A stretch of 64,000 nt of DNA from Streptococcus sp. 29892 (GCF_032594935.1 NZ_CP118734.1:648001-712000); one strand, 5' to 3'. Positions 35,672 through 46,767 are shown, counted from the stretch's first letter. Program-made: numbers and translations. Notes: a model not told the origin generated them from the letters alone.

Positions 35672-35791
35672 TCTCTTAAAAATCTCTAAAAAATCGGTAA
35701 AAATACTTGCCAGAAGAAAAAAGTTTTGGTAAACTTAAATGGTTATAATCTATGGCTCGGAAAGAGTCCATGGCAGAAAGGAATTTTTAAA

Positions 35792-36034
35792 ATGAAAAAA
35801 GATATCCATCCAGAATATCGCACTGTTGTCTTCATGGACACAACTACTGGCTACAAGTTCCTTAGTGGTTCAACTAAGAAAACTAGCGAAACTGTAGAAT
35901 TCGAAGGTGAAACTTACCCATTGATCCGTGTGGAAATTTCATCAGACTCACACCCATTCTATACTGGACGTCAAAAGTTCACTCAAGCAGATGGACGTGT
36001 GGATCGTTTCAACAAAAAATACGGTCTCAAGTAA
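35792..36034 (+). CDS. rpmE2: 50S ribosomal protein L31 type B
   Basis: The 80-residue protein begins [20 protein letters not shown] and ends FNKKYGLK, matching type B L31, which lacks the zinc-binding cysteines of type A. Such zinc-free paralogs can replace the zinc form. ATG 35792 follows AAAGGAATTTTTAAA; the longer frame upstream lies in the promoter region (TATAAT at 35744-35749). Three terminators follow. Confidence 0.94.
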   Translation: MKKDIHPEYRTVVFMDTTTGYKFLSGSTKKTSETVEFEGETYPLIRVEISSDSHPFYTGRQKFTQADGRVDRFNKKYGLK

Positions 36035-36062
36035 AAAAACAACCCCAACGGGTTGTTTTTTC
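36035..36062 (+). terminator. First of three tandem terminators after rpmE2
   Basis: ACAACCC (36039-36045), CAAC loop, GGGTTGT (36050-36056), then T residues. Confidence 0.92.
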
Positions 36063-36089
36063 TTCGCATCTTTAAATACGAAAAGGCGA

Positions 36090-36116
36090 ATACAACCCCA
36101 ACGGGTTGTTTTTTTA
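36090..36116 (+). terminator. Second tandem terminator, same stem as the first
   Basis: ACAACCC (36092-36098), CAAC loop, GGGTTGT (36103-36109), T run. The hairpin sequence duplicates the first one. Confidence 0.92.
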
Positions 36117-36142
36117 CGAGCTTGAAAACAAAAGAGCGAGTT

Positions 36143-36165
36143 ATGGTCCAGTGGACCATTTTTTC
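36143..36165 (+). terminator. Third tandem terminator, unrelated stem
   Basis: ATGGTCC (36143-36149), AGT loop, GGACCAT (36153-36159), T run. Confidence 0.88.
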
Positions 36166-36411
36166 TTTGCCTCTAGAAATAAAAGAGGGCTTTTTTGGTG
36201 AGTGATTGCCAAAATGATTGCCATTTGTTTTAATATACATTGTAGATAAATGTTCGAGTTTTTAGTGTGTTGACCAGATGATTTTTTGTTCCTGCTAGAG
36301 CCTTTTCGTTTTTTTTGCTATAATGTTAAAAGCTATGTTTAGAACTGTATTCACAGTTTAGCACTTTGCTGGTGAATAGAGTCTCTTAAAAATGAAAGTA
36401 TGAGGTTTTTG
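36166..36411 (+). promoter_or_regulatory. rodA upstream region with extended -10 promoter
   Basis: TTTTTTGCTATAATG (TATAAT at 36319-36324) is an extended -10 promoter. Its roughly 80-nt leader has a small hairpin AACTGT/ACAGTT (36346-36361). The part before 36300 is AT-rich, holds a GATTGCCA repeat, and shows no gene. Confidence 0.65.
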
Positions 36412-37629
36412 ATGAAATACAGAGGAAGTATAGATAGTCGTGTGGACTATTCTCTCATTTTACCAGTCTTTTTTTTATTGGTTGTAGGCATCTTAGCTCT
36501 TTTTATTGCAGTGAGCCAGGACTATCCCAATAGTGTTTTGCAAATGGTGGGGCAACAAATTGCCTGGATAGGTATTGGAATCGGAGCAGCATTCCTGGTG
36601 ATGTTCTTTTCGACCAAATTTCTCTGGCAGATAACTCCATTTTTATATGTACTTGGCCTAGGATTGATGGTCCTGCCCTTATTCTTCTACAGTCCAGACC
36701 TGGTGGCTTCGACAGGTGCGAAAAACTGGGTAACCATTGGAGGAATGACCCTTTTTCAGCCGTCGGAATTTATGAAAATATCCTATATTGTCATGATTGC
36801 AAGGGTTATTGTCACCTTCCATAAGCACCATACTGAACGAGGTCTTCGAGAAGATTTTATGCTGATTGCTTATATGACTCTCTTTACTCTTCCTGTTTTG
36901 GTACTACTGGCCTTGCAGAGTGACTTGGGAACTTCTTTGGTATTCGTGGCCATCTTCAGCGGGATGCTTCTCCTGTCGGGGGTGTCATGGAAAATCCTTC
37001 TGCCAACAGCTTTAATGGTCTTGGTTCTTGCTGGAGGCTTCATGCTGATTTTTGTGTCACCAGGTGGAACAACCTTCCTGCATAATATGGGTATGGACAC
37101 CTATAAAATCAACCGTATTTCAGCTTGGTTAGACCCCTTTAAACACGCCCAGTCAACAACCTACCAACAAGCACAAAGTTTGATTGCCATCGGTAGCGGT
37201 GGTCTGAAAGGTCTAGGGTTCAATAAAACAAATCTGCTGATTCCGGTTCGTGAAAGTGATATGATTTTTACAGTTATCGGTGAGGATTTTGGTTTTATTG
37301 GTGGGACAGTCTTGATTGGCCTCTACCTCCTGCTGATTTATCGGATGTTACGGATTACATTAAAATCCAATAATCGTTATTATACCTACATCTCTACAGG
37401 TTATATTATGATGCTCCTCTTCCATGTATTTGAAAATATCGGGGCAGCTACTGGTTTACTACCTCTGACAGGTATCCCACTTCCATTCATCTCTCAAGGT
37501 GGCTCTTCTATAGTGTCCAATCTGATTGGGATTGGCTTGGTACTATCCATGAGTTACCAGTCGCATCTGGCGGATGAAAAAGAAGAAGTGAGATCACGGA
37601 AATACAGGAAAATTACGTTAGAACGTTAG
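36412..37629 (+). CDS. rodA: Peptidoglycan glycosyltransferase RodA (SEDS family)
   Basis: The 405-residue membrane protein has ten or so helices and SEDS motifs: VASTGAKNWVTIGGMTLFQPSEFMK (about residues 97-121), RESDMIFTVIGEDFGFIGG (about 280-298) and a C-terminal TGLLPLTGIPLPFISQGGSS (about 350-369). RodA polymerises glycan strands for side-wall growth, with a class B PBP. I chose ATG 36412 because ATGAGGTTTTTG gives the better ribosome-binding site; 36400 would add four residues. Confidence 0.93.
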   Translation: MKYRGSIDSRVDYSLILPVFFLLVVGILALFIAVSQDYPNSVLQMVGQQIAWIGIGIGAAFLVMFFSTKFLWQITPFLYVLGLGLMVLPLFFYSPDLVASTGAKNWVTIGGMTLFQPSEFMKISYIVMIARVIVTFHKHHTERGLREDFMLIAYMTLFTLPVLVLLALQSDLGTSLVFVAIFSGMLLLSGVSWKILLPTALMVLVLAGGFMLIFVSPGGTTFLHNMGMDTYKINRISAWLDPFKHAQSTTYQQAQSLIAIGSGGLKGLGFNKTNLLIPVRESDMIFTVIGEDFGFIGGTVLIGLYLLLIYRMLRITLKSNNRYYTYISTGYIMMLLFHVFENIGAATGLLPLTGIPLPFISQGGSSIVSNLIGIGLVLSMSYQSHLADEKEEVRSRKYRKITLER

Positions 37630-37642
37630 AAAGTTGGTTACT

Positions 37643-38182
37643 ATGGTAAAAGTTGCAGTTATGTTGGCAAATGGCTTTGAAGAAATTGAAGCCTTGGCCC
37701 CTGTCGATATTTTTCGAAGAGCAGATTTTCAATGCGATATGATTGGTTTAACCAGTATTCGTGTGGAAGGTTCCCATGCTATCAAGGTTGAAGCAGACAG
37801 TTTGTTTGATGGGGATTTGAGCCAGTATGATTTGATTGTCCTACCGGGAGGGATGCCTGGTTCAATAAATCTCCGTGATGATGACCGTTTGATTGCAGAA
37901 TTGCAAAAGGCTGTTGCAAATGGGAAACGGGTTGCGGCTATCTGTGCGGCCCCAATCGTTCTAGACAGGGCTGGTTTACTGGCTGGGCGTCGCTATACTT
38001 GTTTCCCAGGAAAAGAAGCAGATGTTGCTTCAGGTATTCATGTTGAAAACAATGTAGTCGTTGATGGACCGATTATTACCAGTCGCGGTGCAGGTACTAG
38101 CCTGGACTTTGCTTACAAATTGGTTGACTTACTTGGTGGTGACGGTCAGGGGCTGGCAAGGGTCATGGTTCATAAAAATTAG
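37643..38182 (+). CDS. DJ-1/PfpI family protein
   Basis: The 179-residue protein has the DJ-1 fold: VAVMLANGFEEIEALAPVDIFRRA (about residues 4-27), VLPGGMPGSINLRDD (about 70-84) and the nucleophile elbow AAICAAPIVL (about 100-109) with Cys103. Members act as glyoxalases, chaperones or thiazole-pathway related proteins; the role here is not known. It lies 13 nt after rodA without a clear promoter, so it is probably co-transcribed. Confidence 0.88.
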   Translation: MVKVAVMLANGFEEIEALAPVDIFRRADFQCDMIGLTSIRVEGSHAIKVEADSLFDGDLSQYDLIVLPGGMPGSINLRDDDRLIAELQKAVANGKRVAAICAAPIVLDRAGLLAGRRYTCFPGKEADVASGIHVENNVVVDGPIITSRGAGTSLDFAYKLVDLLGGDGQGLARVMVHKN

Positions 38183-38204
38183 AGGAATAGAGTGTTAAAA
38201 AGTA

Positions 38205-38236
38205 GGGAGCTGAAGGAGAAAATTCAGCTCCTTTTT
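38205..38236 (+). terminator. Terminator before gyrB
   Basis: GGGAGCTGAA (38205-38214) pairs with TTCAGCTCC (38223-38231) and a T run follows. Confidence 0.88.
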
Positions 38237-38258
38237 GGTGGGAATTTTATGAAAAATA

Positions 38259-38267
38259 TGGTATAAT
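38259..38267 (+). promoter_or_regulatory. Extended -10 promoter of gyrB
   Basis: TATGGTATAATG (TATAAT at 38262-38267), about 110 nt before the start codon. Confidence 0.72.
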
Positions 38268-38380
38268 GTTGGGTACGATTGTAAAGTTTTTATACTCTTG
38301 TTTTTCCTATCCAGATACTTCAAATCTTGTCGGATGGTTTAACGTTTTTGAGAGTAGAGCTTAGAAATAAAGGAATAAGA

Positions 38381-40333
38381 ATGACAGAAGAAATCAAAGA
38401 TTTACAAGAAAAAGCACAAGAATATGATGCCAGTCAGATTCAGGTTTTGGAAGGTCTGGAAGCTGTTCGTATGCGTCCAGGTATGTATATCGGAACAACC
38501 TCTAAAGAAGGACTTCACCACCTGGTTTGGGAAATTGTCGATAACTCGATTGACGAGGCCTTGGCCGGTTTTGCCAGCAAGATTGAAGTTTATATCGAGC
38601 CCGATAACTCCATTACAGTTGTGGACAATGGTCGTGGTATCCCGGTTGATATTCAGGAAAAAACAGGTCGTCCAGCCGTAGAAACTGTTTTCACAGTTCT
38701 CCATGCCGGTGGTAAATTTGGCGGAGGCGGATACAAGGTTTCAGGTGGTCTGCATGGCGTAGGTTCATCCGTAGTAAATGCCCTTTCGACCCAATTGGAT
38801 GTACATGTCTATAAAAATGGTCAGGTTTATTTCCAAGAATACCGTCGTGGTGAGGTGGTTGCTGATTTGAAGGTTGTGGGTGAAACAGACCGCACTGGTA
38901 CGACTGTGCATTTCACACCAGATCCAGAAATCTTTACGGAAACGACGGAATTCGAGTTTGCTAAATTAAATAAACGCATCCAAGAACTAGCCTTCCTAAA
39001 CCGCGGTTTAAATCTTTCGATTACAGACAAGCGTGAGGGAATGGAACAAACCAAGGAATATCACTATGAGGGTGGTATTGCCTCCTATGTGGAATACCTC
39101 AATGAGAACAAGGATGTTATCTTTGAAACACCTATTTACACAGAGGGTGAAATGGATGACATCACAGTCGAAGTAGCTATGCAATACACGACTAGCTACC
39201 ATGAAAATGTGGTTAGCTTTGCTAACAATATCCACACCCATGAAGGCGGTACCCACGAACAAGGTTTCCGTACAGCTCTGACGCGTGTCATCAACGACTA
39301 TGCTAAGAAGAATAAAATTCTCAAGGAAAATGATGACAACCTAACGGGTGAGGATGTGCGTGAAGGTCTGACAGCGGTTATCTCAGTCAAACACCCTGGT
39401 CCTCAGTTTGAAGGACAAACCAAGACCAAGCTTGGAAATAGTGAAGTTGTTAAAATTACTAACCGTTTGTTCTCAGATGCATTTTCAGAATTCCTTTTGG
39501 AGCATCCTCAGATTGCTCGTCGGATTGTGGACAAGGGGATTGTAGCGGCCAAGGCGCGGATTGCTGCCAAACGGGCGCGTGAGGTCACTCGCAAGAAGTC
39601 AGGTCTTGAAATTTCTAACCTGCCAGGCAAGTTGGCAGACTGTTCATCAAATGATGCGACTAAGACAGAGCTCTTCATCGTGGAGGGGGATTCTGCGGGA
39701 GGTTCAGCAAAATCTGGTCGTGACCGTGAGTTTCAGGCTATTTTGCCAATTCGTGGTAAGATTTTGAACGTGGAAAAGGCCAGCATGGATAAGATTTTGG
39801 CCAACGAGGAAATCCGCAGCTTGTTTACAGCTATGGGAACTGGCTTTGGAGCGGACTTTGATGTGGAAAAAGCGCGTTATCAGAAATTAGTCATCATGAC
39901 CGATGCCGATGTCGATGGAGCCCATATTCGTACCTTGCTCTTAACCCTCTTCTACCGCTATATGCGTCCGATTGTAGAAGCTGGATATGTGTACATTGCC
40001 CAACCGCCTATTTATGGTGTCAAGGTTGGAAGTGAAATCAAGGAATACATTCAACCAGGTGCCAATCAAGAACAGGAATTGCAAGAAGCCTTAGAAAGAC
40101 ATAGTACTGGACGTTCTAAACCAACCATCCAACGTTATAAGGGATTGGGTGAAATGGATGACCATCAGTTGTGGGAAACAACCATGAATCCAGAGAATCG
40201 TCTGATGGCGCGTGTTTCAGTTGATGATGCTGCAGAAGCAGATAAGATTTTCGATATGTTGATGGGGGACAAGGTTGAACCTCGCCGTGAGTTTATTGAA
40301 GAAAATGCGGTATATTCAACATTAGATATCTAA
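38381..40333 (+). CDS. gyrB: DNA gyrase subunit B
   Basis: The 650-residue ATPase subunit has the GHKL motifs [12 protein letters not shown] (about residues 56-67) and DNGRGIPVD, the TOPRIM motifs [16 protein letters not shown] (about 432-447) and [14 protein letters not shown], and [13 protein letters not shown] near the C-terminus. With GyrA it introduces negative supercoils; it is the target of novobiocin. I chose ATG 38381 (AAAGGAATAAGA before) for the usual N-terminus [20 protein letters not shown]. Confidence 0.97.
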   Translation: MTEEIKDLQEKAQEYDASQIQVLEGLEAVRMRPGMYIGTTSKEGLHHLVWEIVDNSIDEALAGFASKIEVYIEPDNSITVVDNGRGIPVDIQEKTGRPAVETVFTVLHAGGKFGGGGYKVSGGLHGVGSSVVNALSTQLDVHVYKNGQVYFQEYRRGEVVADLKVVGETDRTGTTVHFTPDPEIFTETTEFEFAKLNKRIQELAFLNRGLNLSITDKREGMEQTKEYHYEGGIASYVEYLNENKDVIFETPIYTEGEMDDITVEVAMQYTTSYHENVVSFANNIHTHEGGTHEQGFRTALTRVINDYAKKNKILKENDDNLTGEDVREGLTAVISVKHPGPQFEGQTKTKLGNSEVVKITNRLFSDAFSEFLLEHPQIARRIVDKGIVAAKARIAAKRAREVTRKKSGLEISNLPGKLADCSSNDATKTELFIVEGDSAGGSAKSGRDREFQAILPIRGKILNVEKASMDKILANEEIRSLFTAMGTGFGADFDVEKARYQKLVIMTDADVDGAHIRTLLLTLFYRYMRPIVEAGYVYIAQPPIYGVKVGSEIKEYIQPGANQEQELQEALERHSTGRSKPTIQRYKGLGEMDDHQLWETTMNPENRLMARVSVDDAAEADKIFDMLMGDKVEPRREFIEENAVYSTLDI

Positions 40334-40368
40334 AAATTAAGAAAACAAGTGCATAAACTAGAGATTTA

Positions 40369-40377
40369 TGGTATAAT
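40369..40377 (+). promoter_or_regulatory. Extended -10 promoter of ezrA
   Basis: TATGGTATAATAAAG (TATAAT at 40372-40377). Confidence 0.7.
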
Positions 40378-40421
40378 AAAGCGATATTTTCTAGTAATTA
40401 CTATGAACTAAGGAGATTTAC

Positions 40422-42146
40422 ATGCCTACAGGAACAATCATCTTAATCGTTTCGATTGTTATTATTTTAATCGTTGCCTACGTAGCCTGCCTGATTGTTC
40501 GCAAACGTAATGACAACCTCTTGGTTGCATTAGAAGAGCGCAAGGAAGAGCTATTTAACCTCCCTGTAAATGAAGAAGTTGAAGCGGTAAAGGCCCTTCA
40601 CTTGATTGGTCAAAGCCAGGTTTCCTTCCGTGAGTGGAATCAAAAATGGGTTGATCTATCCCTCAATTCATTTGCAGATATTGAAAATCATATTTTTGAA
40701 GCAGAAGCTTTTAACAATTCTTTCCGTTTCGTCAGCGCTAAGAATGCTATTGATAGCATTGAAAGTCAGATTGACCTAATTGAAGAAGACATTTCTTCTA
40801 TCCGCCATGGTTTGATGGATTTGAAGGAACAGGAGGAGAAGAACTCAGGTCGTGTCAAACATGCCTTGGACTTGTTCGAAAATCTGCAAGCCTCTGTTCG
40901 TGATAATTCTGAAAGTTATGGAGAAACCTTGCCAGAACTTGAAAAACAACTGAAAAATATTGAAGTTGAATTTTCTGAGTTTGTTATGCTCAACTCATCT
41001 GGTGATCCGATTGAAGCATCTGAAATTCTTGATAAGACAGAGGAGCACATGATTGCTCTCAATCAGATTATGGATCGTATTCCGCAGTTGATTGAACGTG
41101 TTAGTAAGGATTTTCCAGAGCAGTTGGAAGACTTGGAAACAGGCTACCGTAAACTTGTAGAGCAAAACTACTTGTTTACAGAAGGAAATATCGAATCCCA
41201 ATTCCAAAATATCCGAGTTTCTATTCGTGAAAATACTGCCTTGATTGTATCTTTTGATTTGGATGCAGCAGAAGCTGAAAATGAGGGCATTCAAGCTAAA
41301 ATTGATCATCTTTATAAACTGTTTCAACGTGAAATTGAGGCAAATAAGTCTGCTAATAAGATTAGTAAAAGCTTGCCAAAATTCTTGGAGCATGTGGTAC
41401 AGAATACCCAGCTCTTGGATGAAGAAAGCCAGCGTCTAAATGCCAACTATCTTTTGGTAGATAGTAAGCTTGCTCGTATCAACCAGCTGAAAAAACGTTT
41501 GGAAACCATTGAAATAGTTGTAGCTGAAAGTATTGAAGGTATTGAAACACCACAGGTAGCCTATTCTATTTTAGAGGAACGTTTAGATCACTCACTTTCA
41601 GGTTTGAAAGAAATTGAAGAAGAGCAGCTTGTATTGGCTGAGTACCTCAAATCACAAGAAGTATCAGAAAGTACGGCACGTAAGCAAGCAACCCTTTATA
41701 TTAATAAGTTGCACACTCTCAAACGCTATATGGAGAAACGTAATCTTCCAGGTATACCTGAAGAATTCTTAACAAACTTCTTTAGAACAAGTGATCATGT
41801 CGAGGCCTTGATTGCTGAACTGGACTATAAGCGTATCAATATTGAAATTGTTAATCGTTTATTGGAAAATGCGACCTACGATATGAATCAATTAGAAGAG
41901 CTTGCATATCTCATCGTCCAGAATGCGACCCTGACAGAGCAACTCTTGCAGTATTCTAACCGTTATCGTTCGACGGAGGAAGGTATTCAACGTGCTTTCA
42001 ATCGCTCATTAGAAATTTTTGAAAGAGATTTTGACTACCAAGCAGCTTTTGAAGAAATTTCATTTGCCTTGGAAACAGTTGAACCTGGCGTAACAGAACG
42101 TTTTGTTCGTTCTTATGAAAAAACACGCGAAGCAATTCGTTACTAA
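40422..42146 (+). CDS. ezrA: Septation ring formation regulator EzrA
   Basis: The 574-residue protein has one N-terminal membrane helix (about residues 4-26, [21 protein letters not shown]) and then an almost entirely coiled-coil cytosolic domain built of spectrin-like repeats, the EzrA plan. It binds FtsZ and coordinates division and peripheral wall growth in streptococci. ATG 40422 follows AAGGAGATTTAC. A small hairpin with a T tract at 42150-42172 separates it from serB. Confidence 0.95.
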   Translation: MPTGTIILIVSIVIILIVAYVACLIVRKRNDNLLVALEERKEELFNLPVNEEVEAVKALHLIGQSQVSFREWNQKWVDLSLNSFADIENHIFEAEAFNNSFRFVSAKNAIDSIESQIDLIEEDISSIRHGLMDLKEQEEKNSGRVKHALDLFENLQASVRDNSESYGETLPELEKQLKNIEVEFSEFVMLNSSGDPIEASEILDKTEEHMIALNQIMDRIPQLIERVSKDFPEQLEDLETGYRKLVEQNYLFTEGNIESQFQNIRVSIRENTALIVSFDLDAAEAENEGIQAKIDHLYKLFQREIEANKSANKISKSLPKFLEHVVQNTQLLDEESQRLNANYLLVDSKLARINQLKKRLETIEIVVAESIEGIETPQVAYSILEERLDHSLSGLKEIEEEQLVLAEYLKSQEVSESTARKQATLYINKLHTLKRYMEKRNLPGIPEEFLTNFFRTSDHVEALIAELDYKRINIEIVNRLLENATYDMNQLEELAYLIVQNATLTEQLLQYSNRYRSTEEGIQRAFNRSLEIFERDFDYQAAFEEISFALETVEPGVTERFVRSYEKTREAIRY

Positions 42147-42149
42147 ATG

Positions 42150-42172
42150 AAAAGCCGTTTGGCTTTTTATTT
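42150..42172 (+). terminator. Weak terminator between ezrA and serB
   Basis: AAAAGCC (42150-42156), GTTT loop, GGCTTTT, then a T-rich tail. Confidence 0.7.
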
Positions 42173-42195
42173 TTATACAAGAAAGGATATGAAAC

Positions 42196-42834
42196 ATGAC
42201 AAAAGGATTATTGGTTATGGATGTGGATTCAACACTTATCATGGAAGAAGCTATTGACCTTCTTGGTGAGGAAGCGGGTGTAGGCGAGCAGGTTGCAGAC
42301 ATTACAGAACGTGCTATGCGTGGGGAATTAGATTTTGAAGAAGCATTACGCGAGCGTGTAGCCTTGTTAAAGGGACTGCCTGTTTCTGTTTTTGATTGGA
42401 TTATGGAAAAAATTCATTTTACACCAGGGGCAGTGGAATTGGTTGCGGAATTAAAAAATCGCGGTTTCAAGGTTGCAGTCGTATCAGGTGGATTTCATGA
42501 AACAGTGGATCGTCTTGCTAGTCAGTTAGAATTAGATTATGTTCGTGCCAATCGTTTAGAAGTAGTTGATGGATTTTTGACAGGTCAAGTTTTGGGCGAT
42601 ATTGTGACCAAGGATACTAAAAAGGCGTGTTTAGAGGCCTGGGCGGCTGAAAATGGTCTAGCTCTATCTCAGACTATTGCTATGGGGGATGGGGCAAATG
42701 ACCTACCTATGATTCAAGAAGCAGGAATTGGCGTGGCATTCTGTGCTAAACCAATTGTTCAAGAACAGGCACCTTATCAAATCAATGAAAAAAATCTCTA
42801 TAAACTAATAGAGATTTTGGATGGTAAATATTGA
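42196..42834 (+). CDS. serB: Phosphoserine phosphatase
   Basis: The 212-residue HAD enzyme has motif I MDVDSTLI (residues 8-15; nucleophile Asp), motif II VVSGGFHE (about 95-102) and motif IV AMGDGANDLPMI (about 158-169). It releases serine from phosphoserine, completing the pathway begun by serA and serC at 13599-16481. ATG 42196 follows AGAAAGGATATGAAAC. Confidence 0.93.
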   Translation: MTKGLLVMDVDSTLIMEEAIDLLGEEAGVGEQVADITERAMRGELDFEEALRERVALLKGLPVSVFDWIMEKIHFTPGAVELVAELKNRGFKVAVVSGGFHETVDRLASQLELDYVRANRLEVVDGFLTGQVLGDIVTKDTKKACLEAWAAENGLALSQTIAMGDGANDLPMIQEAGIGVAFCAKPIVQEQAPYQINEKNLYKLIEILDGKY

Positions 42835-42837
42835 GGA

Positions 42838-42861
42838 AGTCAGCTGGTTGCTGGCTTTTTC
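42838..42861. terminator. Terminator between serB and the HAD gene
   Basis: AGTCAGC (42838-42844) with GCTGGCT (42850-42856) and a T run on the plus strand. Confidence 0.82.
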
Positions 42862-42868
42862 TATATGC

Positions 42869-43510
42869 TTATAGCAAGAGCTCTTTCAGGTCAACTACCG
42901 TTTGGGCGATCCTTGTAGCCCCTGCCTCCTCTAGTTCTTGTTTCGTTCCGTAGCCATATAGGACGCCGATAGAAGCTAGCTGGTTGGCCTTGGCTCCTTC
43001 GATATCATGTTCACGATCCCCGACCATAATGCTTGTTTGCGGATTGTAGTCCAGCTGTGCTAAGGCATAGGAGATGACATCAGTCTTGTTAATGCGGCTA
43101 CTATCCAGACTGGCTCCTGCAATGACATCGAAATAGTGGGAAATATCAAAATAATCCAGAATTTGCTTGGCAAAGACTTCGGGTTTAGAGGTGGCGATAG
43201 CCAAGGTTTTACCTGCTTCCGTCAGAGATTCTAAAAGAGGAATAACACCGTCGTAGAGTTGGTTCTCAAACATGCCCTTTTCTTTAAAATAAACCCGAAA
43301 GGCATCAACAGCTGCCTGGGTATCTGCTGGATTTAGTTGATAAAAACGGGCAAAGGATTCGTAGAGCGGAGGACCGATGAAGCGTTTTAAGTTTTCTGGG
43401 TTCGGCTCCTCAATCCCCATTTGGTACAGGGCGTAGGTGACGGAATTTAGGATACCTGGTCCAGAATCTGTTAAGGTACCGTCAAGGTCAAATAAAATAG
43501 TCTGATACAT
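42869..43510 (-). CDS. HAD family phosphatase (phosphoglycolate phosphatase-like)
   Basis: The 213-residue protein has HAD motif I FDLDGTLTDSGPGI (about residues 7-20), a four-helix cap, motif II AIATSKPEV (about 110-118) and motif IV MVGDREHDIEGAKAN (about 161-175). It belongs to the Gph/PgmB-like subgroup; the substrate is not certain. The start follows AAGGAGGCTTCC. It is transcribed against serB from an extended -10 promoter. Confidence 0.87.
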   Translation of the reverse strand: MYQTILFDLDGTLTDSGPGILNSVTYALYQMGIEEPNPENLKRFIGPPLYESFARFYQLNPADTQAAVDAFRVYFKEKGMFENQLYDGVIPLLESLTEAGKTLAIATSKPEVFAKQILDYFDISHYFDVIAGASLDSSRINKTDVISYALAQLDYNPQTSIMVGDREHDIEGAKANQLASIGVLYGYGTKQELEEAGATRIAQTVVDLKELLL

Positions 43511-43528
43511 GGAAGCCTCCTTTTGTCC

Positions 43529-43537
43529 AGTATATCA
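43529..43537 (-). promoter_or_regulatory. Extended -10 promoter of the HAD gene
   Basis: Minus strand CATGATATACTGG (TATACT at 43529-43534, preceded by TGA). Confidence 0.58.
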
Positions 43538-43564
43538 TGTTTTAAGGAAATACTCGAATTTTTC

Positions 43565-43593
43565 TTGAAAGACCTGAAAAGGAGTGCTACAAT
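43565..43593 (+). promoter_or_regulatory. Promoter of the glycerate kinase gene
   Basis: TTGAAA (43565-43570), 17-bp spacer, TACAAT (43588-43593), with an extended TGC. Confidence 0.78.
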
Positions 43594-43616
43594 TTATATA
43601 GAAAGGTGGGATATCT

Positions 43617-44747
43617 ATGCGTATTCTAATTGCTCCAGATTCCTTCAAAGAATCTCTCTCAGCAGTAGAGGTTGCTAAAGCCATAAAGCAAGGATTTGCA
43701 AAGGTCTATCCCCAGGCAAGTTATGATTTGCTTCCCTTGGGTGATGGAGGTGAAGGAACCCTCGACAGTTTGACGCAAGCCTTGGATTTAGAGAAATACC
43801 AGACAGAAGTGACAGGACCATTTGGGGATAGAATATGTGTTGACTATGCAATGCGTGATGGTCTTGCTGTTTTTGAAATGGCTGCGATAGTGGGACTTGC
43901 CAGCATTCCGCTAGAAAAAAGAAATCCTTTGCTAGTTTCTACTAGAGGAGTGGGTGAACTGCTGGTTGAACTGGTGCAGAAAGGTGTCAACCAGTTTTTT
44001 ATCGGAATTGGTGGCTCTGCCAGCCATGATGGTGGCATTGGAATGGCATCGGCTTTGGGCTTTCATTTTTTTAATCAATCGGGTCAGGAGCTTGAAGCGA
44101 TTGGGGCTAATCTGGGTAAGATTGCGGACTTTTCCCAAGATGACATAGGTATTGATTTGTCGTCTGTTCAGATTGATTTGGTAACTGACGTGGATAATCT
44201 TCTCTGTGGACATCAGGGAGCCACTTATGTTTTTGCTGGTCAGAAGGGGCTGGAAGCTACGAAGTTTGAGCAAGTGGATAGAGAGATGGAAAGATTTTAT
44301 CAGCTTGTCAATCCAGCAATCTTGACACTGGCTGGTGCTGGTGCAGGCGGTGGGATGGCGGCAGGCTTGGTGCAGTTTGCAGGTGCCCGCATACAAACAG
44401 GCATAAACTTTGTTCTGGATCAATTAGATTTTGACAAGCGAGTAGCTGAGGCTGACCTAGTTATTGTCGGTGAGGGACGAATGGATGCCCAGAGTTTGGC
44501 GGGCAAAACGCCAATCGGTGTAGCTCGAAGGACCCCAGCACCTATTCCCATCATCGCTATTTGTGGCAGTTTGAAGGATGATTTACCTGATTTTCCTTTT
44601 GAAAATATCTGCGCCACATTTCCCATTATTGCTGAAGTTGATGACTTAGAAAATACGCTTAAAAAGGGAGAAAAAAACCTGGTCCGCACAGCAGAACAGG
44701 TGGCAAGAATTCTTCAGTTGGGAGGAAAATTGGAGGAATTTGATTAA
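43617..44747 (+). CDS. Glycerate kinase
   Basis: The 376-residue protein matches the GarK/GlxK glycerate kinase family: IAPDSFKESLSAVEVAKAI (about residues 4-22), LPLGDGGEGTLD (about 42-53), FIGIGGSASHDGGIGMASALG (about 129-149) and LVIVGEGRMDAQSLAGKTP (about 282-300). It phosphorylates glycerate to 2- or 3-phosphoglycerate, feeding glycolysis and the nearby enolase reaction. ATG 43617 follows GAAAGGTGGGATATCT. Confidence 0.92.
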   Translation: MRILIAPDSFKESLSAVEVAKAIKQGFAKVYPQASYDLLPLGDGGEGTLDSLTQALDLEKYQTEVTGPFGDRICVDYAMRDGLAVFEMAAIVGLASIPLEKRNPLLVSTRGVGELLVELVQKGVNQFFIGIGGSASHDGGIGMASALGFHFFNQSGQELEAIGANLGKIADFSQDDIGIDLSSVQIDLVTDVDNLLCGHQGATYVFAGQKGLEATKFEQVDREMERFYQLVNPAILTLAGAGAGGGMAAGLVQFAGARIQTGINFVLDQLDFDKRVAEADLVIVGEGRMDAQSLAGKTPIGVARRTPAPIPIIAICGSLKDDLPDFPFENICATFPIIAEVDDLENTLKKGEKNLVRTAEQVARILQLGGKLEEFD

Positions 44748-44756
44748 AGAAATAGC

Positions 44757-45206
44757 TTATCCAAATAATTTTTTCCAGAAGGAGGGTTTTTGCTCTTCCT
44801 TTTTTTCTTCCTTCTTGACAAGATTTGGAAAGATAACTTCTAAGTTAATTTCTTCTAAATCAACTGCATGATCTGTATGGAAGACCAGAGCGTAGGGAGA
44901 TTGCCCAATTTTCTCATCGATGATGGAAGTAGTAATTCCATGGGCTTGAGCGAGTTTCATCAAGGAAATTTGTTGCTTGTCCACCAGGGAGGGAGAGAGT
45001 TTAAGAAAGAGAGGTATGTAGCTATTTGTTAGCTTTTGGCAGATGGTATCGAATGCCGATATGGCAAACTCATTTGCTAAGTCCTCGAAGGTGAGAAGAA
45101 GGACAACGCGCTCGCGATAAGTTCCCATGTATAAGCGCTGTTCATCAGGGTTTAGACGGGTTTCACCAGAGGCTTTTTGTAGGATAGTAGTATGTAAATT
45201 AGTCAT
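44757..45206 (-). CDS. YueI family protein (DUF1694)
   Basis: The 149-residue protein matches the YueI family: RLNPDEQRLYMGTYRERVVLLLTFEDL (about residues 17-43), a C-terminal HTDHAVDLEEINLEVIFPNL stretch and a Lys/Glu-rich tail. Function is unknown. The minus-strand -10 (TATACT, 45213-45218) ends six bases before the ATG and there is no ribosome-binding site, so the mRNA is predicted to be leaderless. It is convergent with the glycerate kinase gene. Confidence 0.85.
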   Translation of the reverse strand: MTNLHTTILQKASGETRLNPDEQRLYMGTYRERVVLLLTFEDLANEFAISAFDTICQKLTNSYIPLFLKLSPSLVDKQQISLMKLAQAHGITTSIIDEKIGQSPYALVFHTDHAVDLEEINLEVIFPNLVKKEEKKEEQKPSFWKKLFG

Positions 45207-45212
45207 AGTTTT

Positions 45213-45221
45213 AGTATAGCA
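45213..45221 (-). promoter_or_regulatory. Extended -10 promoter of the yueI gene (leaderless)
   Basis: Minus strand TGCTATACT, then AAAACT and the ATG. The expected transcription start coincides with the start codon. Confidence 0.68.
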
Positions 45222-45271
45222 TATCCCAGTAAAAACGCAAAGGAAGGCGTTTACATTATTTCTTTCAGTAA

Positions 45272-46661
<1,390 letters not shown>

Positions 46662-46663
<2 letters not shown>

Positions 46664-46684
46664 AACAGTCTGGGAGACTGTTTT
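46662..46684 (+). terminator. Terminator overlapping the eno stop codon
   Basis: AAAACAGTCT (46662-46671), GGG loop, AGACTGTTTT (46675-46684). The stem begins within the TAA. Confidence 0.9.
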
Positions 46685-46724
46685 ATCCCCGAGCTAGTAT
46701 AGCGAGGGTCATAATAAGAACAAG
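46682..46724 (+). repeat. 43-bp direct repeat, copy 1
   Basis: Begins TTTATCCCCGAG and ends TAAGAACAAG. It matches copy 2 at 46768-46810 in all but about seven positions. Confidence 0.85.
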
Positions 46725-46749
46725 TCTGGAAATTTCCAGACTTGTTTTT
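46722..46749 (+). terminator. Palindromic terminator between the two repeat copies
   Basis: A perfect 22-bp palindrome (46722-46743, AAGTCTGGAAA to its complement) is followed by GTTTTTC. Confidence 0.8.
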
Positions 46750-46767
46750 CGTAGTACAGTGTACTAA

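Noticed and set aside
35928..36240. Overlapping ORFs after rpmE2 on both strands
   Set aside because: They cross three terminator hairpins and have low-complexity sequence.
43932..44423. 163-codon minus-strand ORF
   Set aside because: It is antisense to glycerate kinase, whose motifs are intact.
45247..45257. cre site before eno
   Set aside because: Only half of the consensus is kept, so CcpA control is not claimed.
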